From: Bryobacterales bacterium
Lineage (GTDB): Bacteria > Acidobacteriota > Terriglobia > Bryobacterales > Bryobacteraceae
Assembly: GCA_020847975.1 (NCBI GenBank)
Contig: JADLBD010000061.1
Span: 1-64,000 of the forward strand
DNA length: 64,000 nucleotides
Direction: 5' to 3'
Shown here: positions 1 to 11,302 of the stretch, piece by piece
Position numbering within the stretch: the stretch's first letter is position 1
How the letters are laid out: each line of letters opens with the position of its first letter
Notes under the pieces: model-generated
The model's database searches: none
What the model was told of the DNA's origin: nothing
What the model saw: only the letters and a program-made list of their open reading frames with translations
Position numbers and translations under genes: made by a program

Positions 1-48
1 GAATACAAAATCCAGAAGCTGACGGATTGCTACACATGCCACCGATGA
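1..48 (+). CDS. actA: ActA C-terminus (multihaem cytochrome c), partial
   Basis: The first 15 codons read EYKIQKLTDCYTCHR and stop at TGA 46-48. The CxxCH haem-binding motif (CYTCH) at the very end, directly before actB, fits the C-terminus of ActA, the multihaem c-type cytochrome of alternative complex III, whose gene normally precedes actB. Only the tail is in the window, so the assignment rests on the motif and on gene order. Its stop codon overlaps the likely actB start in an ATGA arrangement. Confidence 0.7.
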   Translation, partial: EYKIQKLTDCYTCHR

Positions 49-3000
49 GTGGAACACAACCTTTCAAAATATTCGGGCAAGGCCCTCGACTGGATCTCGA
101 GGCCGTGCGGGAACGGCTGAGCCAGAAGACTGGCCAGGAGTATTGGCGCAGCTTGGAAGAGCTGTCGGATACGCCGGAGTTCCAGGAATTTCTCGACAAC
201 GAATTTCCGCAGAGCGGGACGGACTGGCGGAATCCGCTGGACCGCAGGAACCTGCTGAAGCTGATGGGGGCTTCGCTGGGGCTGGCGGGGCTGACGGCGT
301 GCACGCGGCAACCGCTCGAGAAGATTGTGCCCTACGTGAAGCCGCCGGAGGAGTTTGCGGAGAACGTTCCGGTGTACTATGCGACGGCTCACATGATGGG
401 CGGATACGCGACGGGCCTGCTGGTGGAGAGCCACCAGGGGCGGCCGACGAAGGCAGAGGGGAATCCGGACCACGCGGGGAGCCTGGGGAGCACGGACATC
501 TTCGCGCAGGCGAGCCTGCTCGCGTTGTACGATCCGGACCGGTCGAAGACGGTGGTGCGCGAGGGCGAGATCAGCAACAACACGTCGTTCTGGGCGGCGC
601 TGACGGTTTTGCGGGAGAAGCACTTCGCGGCGAAGGGCGCGGGGATGCGGATTCTGACGGAGACCATCACGTCGCCGAGCCTGATCGAGTTGATGAAAGC
701 GCTGCTGGCGATGATGCCGGATTTGAAGTGGCACGTATGGGATCCGGTGAATCCGGACGGAGCGCGCGAGGGGGCGAAGCTGGCGTTTGGCGAGCCGGTA
801 TCGCAGCATTACAAGCTGGACACGGCGGACGTGATTTTCTCGCTCGATGCGGATTTTCTGTACACGGGTGTGGGGGCGGTGCGGTACGCGCGGGAGTTCG
901 CGGCGCGGCGCAAGCCGGAAGAGGGCAAGAAGCGGATGAACCGCTTCTACGCGGTGGAAACGCACCCATCGGTGACGAGCGTGTTGTCGGATCACCGGCT
1001 GGCGGTGAAGCCGAGCGAAGTGGAAGCGATCGCGCGGAGCCTGGCGGCGAAGCTGGGAGTGGCGGTGGATGCGCCGGGCGCGCTGCCGCAGGATGCATGG
1101 ATTGCAACGCTGGCGAAGGATTTGGGGGCGCATAACGGGACGAGCCTGGTGGTGGCAGGCGAGCATCAGCCGGCGATCGTGCATGCGCTGGCGCACGCGA
1201 TCAACGAGAAGTTAGGGAACGCGGGCAAGACGGTGATCTACACGGAGCCGCTCGAAGGGAATCCGGCCGCGCACGCCGATTCGCTGAAGGAACTGACGGC
1301 GGACATGGACGCGGGGAAGGTGGAGACGCTGCTGGTGTTGAGCGCGAATCCGGTGTACACGGCTCCGGCGGATTTGAAGTTCCGCGAGGCGTTCCTGAAG
1401 GTGAAGAACCGGATTCAATTGAGCCAGTACCAGGACGAGACGGCGGTGCTGTGCAACTGGCACGTTCCGGAAGCGCATCCGCTGGAGAGTTGGGGCGAGG
1501 CGCGGACCTATGACGGGACCGTGACGCTGATGCAGCCGCTGATTGATCCGCTCTACAGCGGGAAGACGGCGATGGAGATCATCTCAGCGCTCGGCGGCAA
1601 GCAGGGGACGAACTATCAGATCTGGCGGCGCTACTGGCGCGACCGGATCAATGCGAAGGATTACGACGCGCAGTTGCAGAAGGCTTTGCATGACGGATTT
1701 GTAGCCAATTCGGCTGCGGCGGTGAAGGCGGTGGCGGTGAAGGGGGACTTGAAAGCGGTTGCCCCAACGCCGGCAGGGAGCGGGATGGAGATCAGTTTCC
1801 GGCCAGACCCGACGGTATTGGATGGGCGGTTCGCCAACAACGGATGGCTCCAGGAACTGCCGAAGCCGGTGAGCAAGGTGACGTGGGACAACGCGGCATA
1901 CATTGCTCCATCGACGGCGCAGAAGCTGGGAGTGACGACGGACGACGTGGTCACGATCAAGGTGGGCAACGGATCGGTGAAAGCGCCGGTGTGGGTGACT
2001 CCGGGACAGGCGCGCGATACGGTGACGGTGCACCTGGGGTACGGGCGCACGAACGCGGGGAGGATCGGGACGGAGATCGGGTTTGACGCGAACGCGCTGC
2101 GGACGTCGCAGGCGCTGTGGGCGGCATCGGGAGTGGAGATCACACCGGCGGGGCGCCGGTACAAGCTGGTGTCGACGCAGACGCACCACGGGATACAGCA
2201 GATCAGGGAGGCGGACGCGGCGCAGAGCGAGCGGCACCTGGTACGCGTGGCCACGGAAGACGAGTACCTGAAGAAGCCGGAATTCGCCAAGGAAATGGTG
2301 GAGGATCCGGCGGCGGCGTTCAGCCTGTATTCGCCGGGGTTCGACTATTCGCAGGGTTACCGCTGGGGGATGGCGATTGACCTCAACGCGTGTAACGGGT
2401 GCGGGGCGTGCACGATTGCCTGCCAGGCGGAAAACAACATTGCGACGGTGGGCAAGGAAGAAGTGCTGAGAGGAAGGGAAATGCACTGGATCCGCGTGGA
2501 CCGCTACCACAAGGGCGAGCTGGACAATCCGGCGGCGTATGCGCAGCCGGTGATGTGCCAGCACTGCGAAAACGCTCCGTGCGAGACGGTGTGTCCGGTG
2601 GCGGCGACGGTGCACAGCAGCGAGGGGATCAACCAGATGGTTTACAACCGCTGCGTGGGCACGCGGTACTGTTCGAACAACTGCCCGTACAAGGTGCGGC
2701 GGTTCAACTTCTTCCTGTACAGCGATTGGGATACGCAGAGCCTGTGGGGTTTGCGCAATCCGGATGTGACGGTCCGCAGCCGCGGCGTGATGGAGAAGTG
2801 CAGCTACTGCATCCAGCGGGTGAGCCGGGCGAAGATCCAGGCGGAGAAGGAAGACCGCCGGGTGAAGGATGGCGAAGTGGTTGCGGCGTGCCAGCAGGCG
2901 TGCCCGACGCAGGCCATCATGTTCGGCGATATGAACGATAAAGAGAGCAAGATCGCCAAGTGGAAAGGCGATGCCAGGAATTACGGAATTCTCACGGACC

Positions 3001-3071
3001 TCAACACCAAGCCGCGCACGACGTATCTGGCGCGCCTGGAGAATCCGAACCCTGAACTGAAGCAGGCATAA
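45..3071 (+). CDS. actB: ActB, molybdopterin-like plus Fe-S subunit of alternative complex III
   Basis: About 1008 residues, the usual size of fused ActB. An RRNLLKLMG stretch followed by a hydrophobic run ending in LTAC (about residues 68-90) resembles a twin-arginine signal with a lipobox. A long molybdopterin-oxidoreductase-like domain follows; in this family it carries no molybdenum. The C-terminal ferredoxin-like part (about 782-950) has four cysteine clusters, including CNGCGACTIAC, CQHCENAPCETVCP, CVGTRYCSNNCP and CQQACP, expected to bind three 4Fe-4S and one 3Fe-4S centre. It should relay electrons from the quinol site of ActC to the cytochrome subunits. ATG 45 is chosen because it makes an ATGA overlap with the actA stop; in-frame TTG 27 and ATG 36 are less likely. 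Confidence 0.95.
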   Translation: MSGTQPFKIFGQGPRLDLEAVRERLSQKTGQEYWRSLEELSDTPEFQEFLDNEFPQSGTDWRNPLDRRNLLKLMGASLGLAGLTACTRQPLEKIVPYVKPPEEFAENVPVYYATAHMMGGYATGLLVESHQGRPTKAEGNPDHAGSLGSTDIFAQASLLALYDPDRSKTVVREGEISNNTSFWAALTVLREKHFAAKGAGMRILTETITSPSLIELMKALLAMMPDLKWHVWDPVNPDGAREGAKLAFGEPVSQHYKLDTADVIFSLDADFLYTGVGAVRYAREFAARRKPEEGKKRMNRFYAVETHPSVTSVLSDHRLAVKPSEVEAIARSLAAKLGVAVDAPGALPQDAWIATLAKDLGAHNGTSLVVAGEHQPAIVHALAHAINEKLGNAGKTVIYTEPLEGNPAAHADSLKELTADMDAGKVETLLVLSANPVYTAPADLKFREAFLKVKNRIQLSQYQDETAVLCNWHVPEAHPLESWGEARTYDGTVTLMQPLIDPLYSGKTAMEIISALGGKQGTNYQIWRRYWRDRINAKDYDAQLQKALHDGFVANSAAAVKAVAVKGDLKAVAPTPAGSGMEISFRPDPTVLDGRFANNGWLQELPKPVSKVTWDNAAYIAPSTAQKLGVTTDDVVTIKVGNGSVKAPVWVTPGQARDTVTVHLGYGRTNAGRIGTEIGFDANALRTSQALWAASGVEITPAGRRYKLVSTQTHHGIQQIREADAAQSERHLVRVATEDEYLKKPEFAKEMVEDPAAAFSLYSPGFDYSQGYRWGMAIDLNACNGCGACTIACQAENNIATVGKEEVLRGREMHWIRVDRYHKGELDNPAAYAQPVMCQHCENAPCETVCPVAATVHSSEGINQMVYNRCVGTRYCSNNCPYKVRRFNFFLYSDWDTQSLWGLRNPDVTVRSRGVMEKCSYCIQRVSRAKIQAEKEDRRVKDGEVVAACQQACPTQAIMFGDMNDKESKIAKWKGDARNYGILTDLNTKPRTTYLARLENPNPELKQA

Positions 3072-3090
3072 CAGGAGAAGGACGCGAGAA

Positions 3091-4479
3091 ATGGAGAGAG
3101 TAGAGAACACCGGGACATCGATGGTACAGACGGGTCCGGACGCGATGCTGGCTCCAGGGCACAGTTACGCGACGGTAACGGACAAGATCGCGGCGGTTCC
3201 GCTGGAGGTGGGATGGCCGAAGTTCTGGATAGTGGGTTTCACGATCGCATTCGGCATTCTGATGATGCTGCTGGCGACGATCAACTACCTGGTATTGAAG
3301 GGGATCGGGATCTGGGGCGTGAACATACCGGTCGGCTGGGGCTTCGACATCATCAACTTTGTGTGGTGGATCGGAATCGGGCATGCGGGGACGCTGATAT
3401 CGGCGATTCTGCTGTTGTTGAAGCAGCAGTGGCGGATGTCGATTTCGCGGTTTGCGGAAGCGATGACGCTGTTCGCGGTGGCATGCGCGTTCCTGTATCC
3501 GGCGCTGCATACGGGCCGTCCGTGGGTGGCATACTGGCTGCTGCCGTATCCGAACACGATGTCGATGTGGCCGCAGCCGCGCAGTCCGCTGCTGTGGGAC
3601 GTGTTCGCGGTGTCGACGTACGCGACGATTTCGCTGGTGTTCTGGTACGTGGGATTGATACCGGACCTGGCGAGCATGCGCGACAAGGCGAAGAGCAAGC
3701 TGGCGCAGATGAGTTATGGGATGCTGGCGCTGGGGTGGCGCGGATCGGCGCGGCACTGGAACCACTATGAAATCGCATCGCTGGTACTGGCGGGGATGTC
3801 GACGCCGCTGGTGCTTTCGGTGCACACGGTGGTGAGCTTCGACTTCGCGGTGGGACTGATTCCGGGGTGGCACACGACGATCTTCCCGCCCTACTTCGTG
3901 GCGGGGGCGATTTATTCGGGATTCGCGATGGTGCTGACGCTGGCGATTCCGCTGCGGGCCTGGTACAAGATGAAGGACTTCATCACGATGAAGCACATCG
4001 ACAACATGTGCAAGGTGATGCTGGCGACGGGGCTGATTGTGGCGTACGGGTATTTCATGGAAGCGTTCATGAGCTGGTACAGCGGCAACCTGTGGGAAAT
4101 GTTCATGTTCAAGAACCGGGCGACGGGGCCCTACGGGTGGAGCTACTGGTCGCTGATCCTGTTCAACATACTGGTTCCGCAGGTGCTGTGGTCAAAGAAG
4201 GCGCGGGCGAATGTGCCGCTGGTGTTCGTGATCTCGCTGATCATCAACATCGGGATGTGGCTGGAGCGGTTCGTGATCATCGTGACGAGCCTGCACCGCG
4301 ATTTTCTTCCCTCGAGCTGGGGGATGTACTACCCGACGAAGTATGACTGGAGCATGTTTATCGGCACGATGGGGTTGTTCCTTACGCTGCTGTTCGTCTT
4401 CGTCCGGCTGCTGCCCGCGATCTCGATTTTCGAAGTGCGGACGTTGATTCCGCGAGCCGAGAAAGGGGGCAGCCACTAA
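3091..4479 (+). CDS. actC: ActC, NrfD/PsrC-like quinol-binding membrane subunit
   Basis: 462 residues with about ten hydrophobic helices, matching NrfD-type integral membrane subunits. In alternative complex III this subunit sits beside ActB and is where menaquinol is thought to be oxidised. The segment WWIGIGHAGTLISAILLL is typical of the family. It lies 19 bp after actB, with an AGGAGAAGGA ribosome site in the gap, and directly abuts actD (its TAA is followed at once by the actD ATG), so the genes are co-transcribed. Confidence 0.95.
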   Translation: MERVENTGTSMVQTGPDAMLAPGHSYATVTDKIAAVPLEVGWPKFWIVGFTIAFGILMMLLATINYLVLKGIGIWGVNIPVGWGFDIINFVWWIGIGHAGTLISAILLLLKQQWRMSISRFAEAMTLFAVACAFLYPALHTGRPWVAYWLLPYPNTMSMWPQPRSPLLWDVFAVSTYATISLVFWYVGLIPDLASMRDKAKSKLAQMSYGMLALGWRGSARHWNHYEIASLVLAGMSTPLVLSVHTVVSFDFAVGLIPGWHTTIFPPYFVAGAIYSGFAMVLTLAIPLRAWYKMKDFITMKHIDNMCKVMLATGLIVAYGYFMEAFMSWYSGNLWEMFMFKNRATGPYGWSYWSLILFNILVPQVLWSKKARANVPLVFVISLIINIGMWLERFVIIVTSLHRDFLPSSWGMYYPTKYDWSMFIGTMGLFLTLLFVFVRLLPAISIFEVRTLIPRAEKGGSH

Positions 4480-5013
4480 ATGCGCAAGCCTCTATACGGC
4501 CTGATGGCCGAATTCGAGACGCCGGAGCAACTGGTGCGCGCGGCCGAGGCGGCGCATCACGAAGGCTACCGGAAGATGGACGCCTATTCGCCGCTGCCGA
4601 TCGAGGAGCTGCATCACGCGATGCACATACCGGATTCGCCGCTGCCGAAGTTCGTGCTGGCGGGGGGGATCGCGGGAATGATCGGCGGATTCGGGCTGTT
4701 GTACTGGATTGCGGCGATCACCTATCCGTTGAACGTGGGCGGCAGGCCATACAATAGCTGGCCGGCGTTTATCCCGATCACGTTCGAGACGACGGTGCTG
4801 CTGGCCGGGCTGACGACACTGGCGACGCTGGTGTTCCTGTGCGGGTTTCCGATGCCGTATCATCCGGTGTTCAACGTGCCGCGGTTCAAGCGCGCCTCGC
4901 GGGACCGGTTCTTTCTGTGCATCGAGGCGGAAGACGCGAAGTTCGATTTGCAGCGGACGAAGGAGTTTTTGCAGACTCTGCATGCCCATGAAGTGGCGGA
5001 GGTGGAGATTTGA
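4480..5013 (+). CDS. actD: ActD (DUF3341) membrane subunit of alternative complex III
   Basis: 177 residues. A soluble N-terminal part of about 55 residues, opening with the family-like LYGLMAEFETPEQLVRAA, is followed by two hydrophobic helices (about 60-85 and 100-127) and a short soluble tail. This matches DUF3341, the ActD subunit. The ATG directly follows the actC stop and the end overlaps the actE TTG start by four bases (TTGA). Its precise role in proton coupling is not settled for the family. Confidence 0.93.
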   Translation: MRKPLYGLMAEFETPEQLVRAAEAAHHEGYRKMDAYSPLPIEELHHAMHIPDSPLPKFVLAGGIAGMIGGFGLLYWIAAITYPLNVGGRPYNSWPAFIPITFETTVLLAGLTTLATLVFLCGFPMPYHPVFNVPRFKRASRDRFFLCIEAEDAKFDLQRTKEFLQTLHAHEVAEVEI

Positions 5014-5624
5014 GGTACGTATTCCTCATTGCCGGTGGATTGACGCTGCTGGGGTGCCGGCAGGACATGCATGATCCGCCGCGCTACCGGGTGGACGCAG
5101 GGACGGATTTCTTTGGGGACCGGCGGGCGGCGCGGCCGGCGATCAAGGGGACGGTAGCGCGGAACATGGTGAAGAGCGCAAACCCGGCGTATTGGACGGG
5201 GATAGCGGACGGGAAAGTAGTGGACCAGCTTCCGGTTCCGTTTACGAAGGAACTGCTGGAGCGGGGGCGGGACCGGTTCAACATTTACTGCACGCCGTGC
5301 CACGGTTATACGGGCTATGGCGATGGAATGATTGTGACGCGCGGGCTGAAGAATCCGCCGTCGTACCACACGGAGGCGCTGCGGGACGCGCCGATCGGGC
5401 ATTTCTTCGTGGTGATGACGAACGGGAGCGGAGCGATGGCGAGCTATGCGGCGCGCATTCCGGTGAAGGACCGGTGGGCGATTGCGAGTTACGTCCGGGC
5501 GCTGCAACAGAGCCAGAACGTGAAGGTAGCCGAGTTGACGCCGGATGAGATGCAGAAGGTAAACGCCGGGCCGGCGATTGTTGCGCCGCCTCAGCCGCAG
5601 GAGAAGAAGGAGGCTGCGAAGTAA
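5010..5624 (+). CDS. actE: ActE, monohaem cytochrome c lipoprotein of alternative complex III
   Basis: 204 residues starting with TTG, which overlaps the actD stop. The N-terminus is a lipoprotein signal (LTLLGC, Cys16), so the protein should be anchored on the periplasmic side. A single haem motif CTPCH lies at about 94-98, followed by GYTGYGDG. The C-terminus is rich in Pro, Lys and Glu. As ActE it would pass electrons from the Fe-S chain to the oxidase. No in-frame ATG exists before the signal peptide, which supports the TTG start. Confidence 0.92.
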   Translation: MRYVFLIAGGLTLLGCRQDMHDPPRYRVDAGTDFFGDRRAARPAIKGTVARNMVKSANPAYWTGIADGKVVDQLPVPFTKELLERGRDRFNIYCTPCHGYTGYGDGMIVTRGLKNPPSYHTEALRDAPIGHFFVVMTNGSGAMASYAARIPVKDRWAIASYVRALQQSQNVKVAELTPDEMQKVNAGPAIVAPPQPQEKKEAAK

Positions 5625-6787
5625 TGACGGAAGCGATGCGGCCGTATCTGGACCGATTGCAGAGCCGCGCCCTGATGGTGGGCGTGGCGGGATTGCTGGC
5701 GACGGGCGCCGGGTTTGCGATGAATTCGGAGCAGTTTTACCGCTCGTACCTGCTGGCGTTCATGCTGTGGGCGGGCGTGGCGCTGGGGAGCCTGTCGCTG
5801 TTGATGCTGCATCACATGGTGGGTGGCGGCTGGGGAGTTGCGATCCGCCGAGGGCTGGAAGCGGGGACGAGGACTCTGCCGCTGGTGGTGCTGTTGTTTC
5901 TGCCGCTGGCGTTCGGAGTGCACAGTCTGTATGAATGGTCGCACCCGGACGTGGTGGCGAAGGATCCGGTTCTGCAATCGAAGCAGATGTATCTGAACCA
6001 GACGGGGTTCTACATCCGGGCGGTGATCTACTTCGTGATCTGGTTTTTCCTGACGGCGCGGTTGAACAAGATGACGGAAGAGCAGGAGAGGGTGGGGTAC
6101 TGGGCGATCCGGCCGCGGCTGCAGCGGCTGAGCGCGCCGGGGATCATCGTCCACAGCCTGTGCATCACGTTCGCGTCGGTGGACTGGGTGATGTCGATTG
6201 AGCCGCATTATTTTTCGACGATTTACGGCGCGATCTTCATGGTGAACCAGGCGCTGTCGACGTTCGCGGTGATGATTTTCGTGCTGTGTCTGCTGGCGAC
6301 GAAGGAACCGATGCAGGGGGTGGTGAAGACGCAGACGTACCACGATCTGGGAAGCCTGATGTTCGCGTTCAACATGCTGTGGGCGTATGTGAGCTTTTCG
6401 CAGTTGCTGATCGTGTGGTCAGCGAACCTGCCGGAAGAGATTGCCTACTATGTGAAGCGCATGCGCGGGGGGTGGGAATATGTGGGGCTGGCGGTGTTCC
6501 TGTTCCACTTCTGCGTGATCTTCGTGCTGCTGCTGATGAGGAAGGTCAAGCGCAATCCGCACCTGCTGCGGAAGGTGGCGGCGTATGTATTGGCGATGCG
6601 GGTGTTGGATCTGTTCTGGGTAATCCGGCCGGCGTTCAGCCATGGGATGGAGAACGGGACACCGGTTTCGCACTTCAGCATTCACTGGCTGGACATTGCG
6701 GCTCCGGTGGCGCTGGGCGGGATCTGGATGGCGTTTTTCGCCTTCCAATTGAAGAAGCGGTCTCTCGAGCCGCTGGCATTGGAATAG
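5624..6787 (+). CDS. actF: ActF, second NrfD-like membrane subunit of alternative complex III
   Basis: 387 residues with about ten predicted membrane helices. It is the second polysulfide-reductase-like subunit of the complex, paralogous to ActC and proposed to take part in coupling. Characteristic stretches include YRSYLLAFMLWAGVALGS and a VDWVMSIEPHYFSTIYG loop. The ATG shares one base with the actE stop (TAATG). The gene is followed after 16 bp by a one-helix protein. Confidence 0.94.
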   Translation: MTEAMRPYLDRLQSRALMVGVAGLLATGAGFAMNSEQFYRSYLLAFMLWAGVALGSLSLLMLHHMVGGGWGVAIRRGLEAGTRTLPLVVLLFLPLAFGVHSLYEWSHPDVVAKDPVLQSKQMYLNQTGFYIRAVIYFVIWFFLTARLNKMTEEQERVGYWAIRPRLQRLSAPGIIVHSLCITFASVDWVMSIEPHYFSTIYGAIFMVNQALSTFAVMIFVLCLLATKEPMQGVVKTQTYHDLGSLMFAFNMLWAYVSFSQLLIVWSANLPEEIAYYVKRMRGGWEYVGLAVFLFHFCVIFVLLLMRKVKRNPHLLRKVAAYVLAMRVLDLFWVIRPAFSHGMENGTPVSHFSIHWLDIAAPVALGGIWMAFFAFQLKKRSLEPLALE

Positions 6788-6803
6788 GGGGGGACAAAAG
6801 GAA

Positions 6804-7226
6804 ATGGAGACAATTCATCATCACATTCCGGCGGCCGAACCCGAAGCGACGGACGCGAACATACCGCTGGTGGCATGGTCCACGATCGGAATTCTGGGCA
6901 CGCTGGCGTTGTGCATCTTCCTGGCGGGGCTGATGTTCCGGTATGAGGAGAGCGCGATGCCGAAGCCGACGGGGATTTTCTCGAATCTGCGGCGTCTGCC
7001 GCCGCCGCCGCGGCTGCAGGCGTTTCCGGCGAAGGACCTGGCGGCGTTCCAGGCACAGCAGATGAGCCGGGTGGAAAACTACGGCTGGGTGGACAAGCAA
7101 GCCGGAGTGGCACACGTTCCGGTGGAGAAGGCGATGGAGATGCTGCTGAAGAGCGGTCTCCCGGTTCCGGTACAGAAGAAGGCGGCCGCGGGCGCGAAGC
7201 CGGCAGCGGCGGCAGCAAAGCAGTAA
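6804..7226 (+). CDS. small one-helix protein in the ACIII-cox operon
   Basis: 140 residues. An acidic, His-containing N-terminus is followed by one strongly hydrophobic helix (about 25-46), then a soluble region with the distinctive motif YGWVDKQAGVAHVPVEKAM (about 92-110) and an Ala/Lys-rich tail. From memory, similar short proteins with a YGWVD signature sit between actF and sco genes in related bacteria; that recall is unverified and no function is established. Its place between reductase and oxidase genes suggests an assembly factor or a small bridging subunit. A GGGGGGACAAAAGGAA ribosome site precedes the ATG. Confidence 0.85.
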   Translation: METIHHHIPAAEPEATDANIPLVAWSTIGILGTLALCIFLAGLMFRYEESAMPKPTGIFSNLRRLPPPPRLQAFPAKDLAAFQAQQMSRVENYGWVDKQAGVAHVPVEKAMEMLLKSGLPVPVQKKAAAGAKPAAAAAKQ

Positions 7227-7234
7227 GAGGAAAC

Positions 7235-8035
7235 ATGCGCAGTTGGGTAGTAGCATTGGGGATTGTTTCATCGGCCTGGGCGCAGTCTTCGCGGCAGAAT
7301 CCGGGAGACCAGACCCAGTTGCTGAAACAGGTGGCTTTTGAGCAGAAGCTGAATGCACAGCTTCCCATGGATCTGCCGTTCCGGGACGAGACGGGGCGGA
7401 CGGCTCCGCTCGGCGAATATTTCCAGGGCAAACCGGTGGTGCTGGTTCCGGTCTATTACGAATGCCCGATGCTGTGCAATCTCACGATGAGCAGTTTGGT
7501 GAAGACGATGAAAGCGCTTCCGCTGACGCCGGGGAAAGACTTTCGAGTGGTGATGTTCAGTTTTGATCCGCGGGAGAAGCCGGAACTGGCGGCGGAGAAG
7601 AAGAAGGCGTACCTGAAGCGGTACGAGAGGACAGGGACGGACGCGGGGTGGAGTTTCCTGACGGGGGAGGAAGGGAACATCAAGAGGCTGACGGAATCGA
7701 TGGGGTTCCGGTATGCGTTCGATCCGACGATTCAGCAATACGCGCATGCCGCCGGGTTTGTGGTAGCCACGCCGGACGGGCGGCTGTCGCGGTATCTTTT
7801 CGGCATCGAATATTCGGCGCGGGACTTGCGGCTGGGGATACTGGAATCGTCGAAGGGGAAGATCGGGGATCCGGTGGGGCAACTGCTGCTGATGTGCTTT
7901 CACTACGATCCATCGAGCGGGAAGTACACGCTGCAGGTGCTGACGGCGCTGCGGGCGGCGGGTGTGTTGACGCTGGCCGTGATTGGTGGATTTCTTATTG
8001 TCAGTTTCCGGAGGGAGAGGCGCCAGAAGGCTTGA
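7235..8035 (+). CDS. SCO1/SenC copper chaperone for the oxidase CuA site
   Basis: 266 residues. The N-terminus is a secretion signal ending near SAWAQ. The thioredoxin-like domain carries the copper-binding CPMLC (CxxxC, about 77-81) and a downstream His in AHAAGFVVATPDG (about 171). A C-terminal hydrophobic helix followed by RRERRQK would anchor it by its tail. SCO proteins deliver copper to, or reduce, the CuA cysteines of subunit II, and coxB is the next gene. The ATG lies 8 bp after the preceding stop. Confidence 0.93.
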   Translation: MRSWVVALGIVSSAWAQSSRQNPGDQTQLLKQVAFEQKLNAQLPMDLPFRDETGRTAPLGEYFQGKPVVLVPVYYECPMLCNLTMSSLVKTMKALPLTPGKDFRVVMFSFDPREKPELAAEKKKAYLKRYERTGTDAGWSFLTGEEGNIKRLTESMGFRYAFDPTIQQYAHAAGFVVATPDGRLSRYLFGIEYSARDLRLGILESSKGKIGDPVGQLLLMCFHYDPSSGKYTLQVLTALRAAGVLTLAVIGGFLIVSFRRERRQKA

Positions 8036-8056
8036 GCTGGCCGCAAGAGATCTCGC

Positions 8057-8997
8057 ATGAACAAATCATTCTCTTTATTACCTGAAGCCGCGAGCAATCT
8101 GGCGACTCAGATTGATGATCTGATGACGGCGGAGATGCTGTTTTCGATATTCTTCACGGCTTTGATTTTCGTTACGGTTTTTGCGTTCGCGATGAAGTTC
8201 CGGCGGAAGTCGGAAGACGACCGTACGCCGCATATCCACGGGTCGCTGCTGCTGGAACTGGCGTGGTCGATGATTCCGTTTGCGATGATCCTGGTGTTTT
8301 TCGTCTGGGGAGCGAACATTTATTTCCGGGCGTACGCGTCGCCGCAGCCGGATTCGATGGAGATTTTCGTGACGGGCAAGCAGTGGATGTGGAAGGTGCA
8401 GCATCCGGAGGGGCAGCGGGAAATCAACGAACTGCATCTACCGGTGGGGCGGCAGGTGAAGTTCACGATGATCAGCGAGGACGTGATCCACAGCTTTTTC
8501 ATTCCGGCGTTCCGGCTGAAGAAGGACGTGATACCGGGGCGCTACACGAGCTATTACGTGACGCCGACGAAGCAGGGGGATTACCACCTGTTCTGCGCGG
8601 AGTATTGCGGGACGCAGCATTCGGGGATGATCGGGACGGTGCACGTGATGCCGCCGACGGAATATGAGAAGTGGGTGAGCGGCGGAGACGAATCGATGAC
8701 GGCGCGGGGCGAGGCGCTGTTCAACCAGTACGGCTGTTCGACGTGCCATCTTCCGGACGGCAAGGGGCGGGGGCCGTCGCTGGTGGGGGTATACAACAGC
8801 ACGGTGAAGCTGCAAGGCGGGGCGATGGTGAAAGCGGATGACACCTACATTCGCGAATCGGTTTTGAATCCGCGGGCGAAGATTGTGGATACATATCCCT
8901 CGATCATGCCGACGTTCCAGGGGCAGATCAGCGAAGAAGGTTTGTTGCAAATTATTGCGTATGTCAAGAGTTTGGAAAAAGAGGAGGGAGAGCAGCA

Positions 8998-9001
<4 letters not shown>
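8057..9001 (+). CDS. coxB: cytochrome c oxidase subunit II fused to a cytochrome c domain
   Basis: 314 residues. Two N-terminal membrane helices (about 27-50 and 68-92) precede the cupredoxin domain. The binuclear CuA ligands are visible as His in SEDVIHSFF and in [12 protein letters not shown] (about 180-192). A class I cytochrome c domain with CSTCH (about 226-230) is fused at the C-terminus, which makes this a caa3-type subunit II. The end overlaps the coxA ATG by four bases (ATGA). Confidence 0.96.
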
Positions 9002-10633
<1,632 letters not shown>

Positions 10634-10641
<8 letters not shown>

Positions 10642-11302
10642 TCACGCCGTTGCTCTCGATTCGCACCGGGAAGAACACGTAGCGCACCAGTTTTACAGCG
10701 CCCAACAGCAGTATGAGTCGGGCAACCTGGGGATGTGGCTCTTCCTGGCCACGGAAGTCATGTTTTTCGGCGGCATGTTCGCCGCATACACGATCTACCG
10801 GACGTGGTACCCGGATGCGTTCCGGATCGCCAGTTCGGCGACGAACGTATTTTTGGGCGCAGTGAACACGGTGGTGCTGATCGTGTCGAGCCTGACGATG
10901 GCGCTGGCGGTGCAGAGCGCGCAGTTAGGGAAACAAAAACGCCTGGTGGCGATGCTTATTCTGACCATGATTTTCGGCTCGATTTTTTTGGGCGTGAAGG
11001 CGGTGGAGTATACGCACAAGTGGCAGGAAGGGCACGTGCCGGGGCCGTACTTCCACTGGGACCAGACGGAAGGCGGAAGAGAAGTGCAGATTCTGTTCTG
11101 CCTGTATTTCGCGATGACGGGGATGCACGCCATACACATGATTGTCGGGTTGGGCATCATGACATGGCTGCTGGTGACGGCGATGAAGGGGCGATACGGG
11201 CCCAAGTACTATAATCCCGTGGAGATCAGCGGGCTGTACTGGCACTTTGTGGACATCGTGTGGATCTTCCTATTCCCGCTGCTGTACCTGATCGAGAGAT
11301 GA
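10634..11302 (+). CDS. coxC: cytochrome c oxidase subunit III
   Basis: 222 residues with five predicted helices, the short bacterial caa3 form. Typical stretches are [19 protein letters not shown] near the N-terminus and [18 protein letters not shown] at the C-terminus. It starts inside the end of coxA (TTG or the ATG-like start within the 8 bp overlap) and ends in an ATGA overlap with coxD. Confidence 0.95.

Noticed and set aside
1584-3110. Long minus-strand open frame of 508 codons opposite actB
   Set aside because: It is the antisense of a clearly coding Fe-S protein gene. Its translation is rich in Arg, His and Pro with no motif, as expected for a GC-rich shadow frame.
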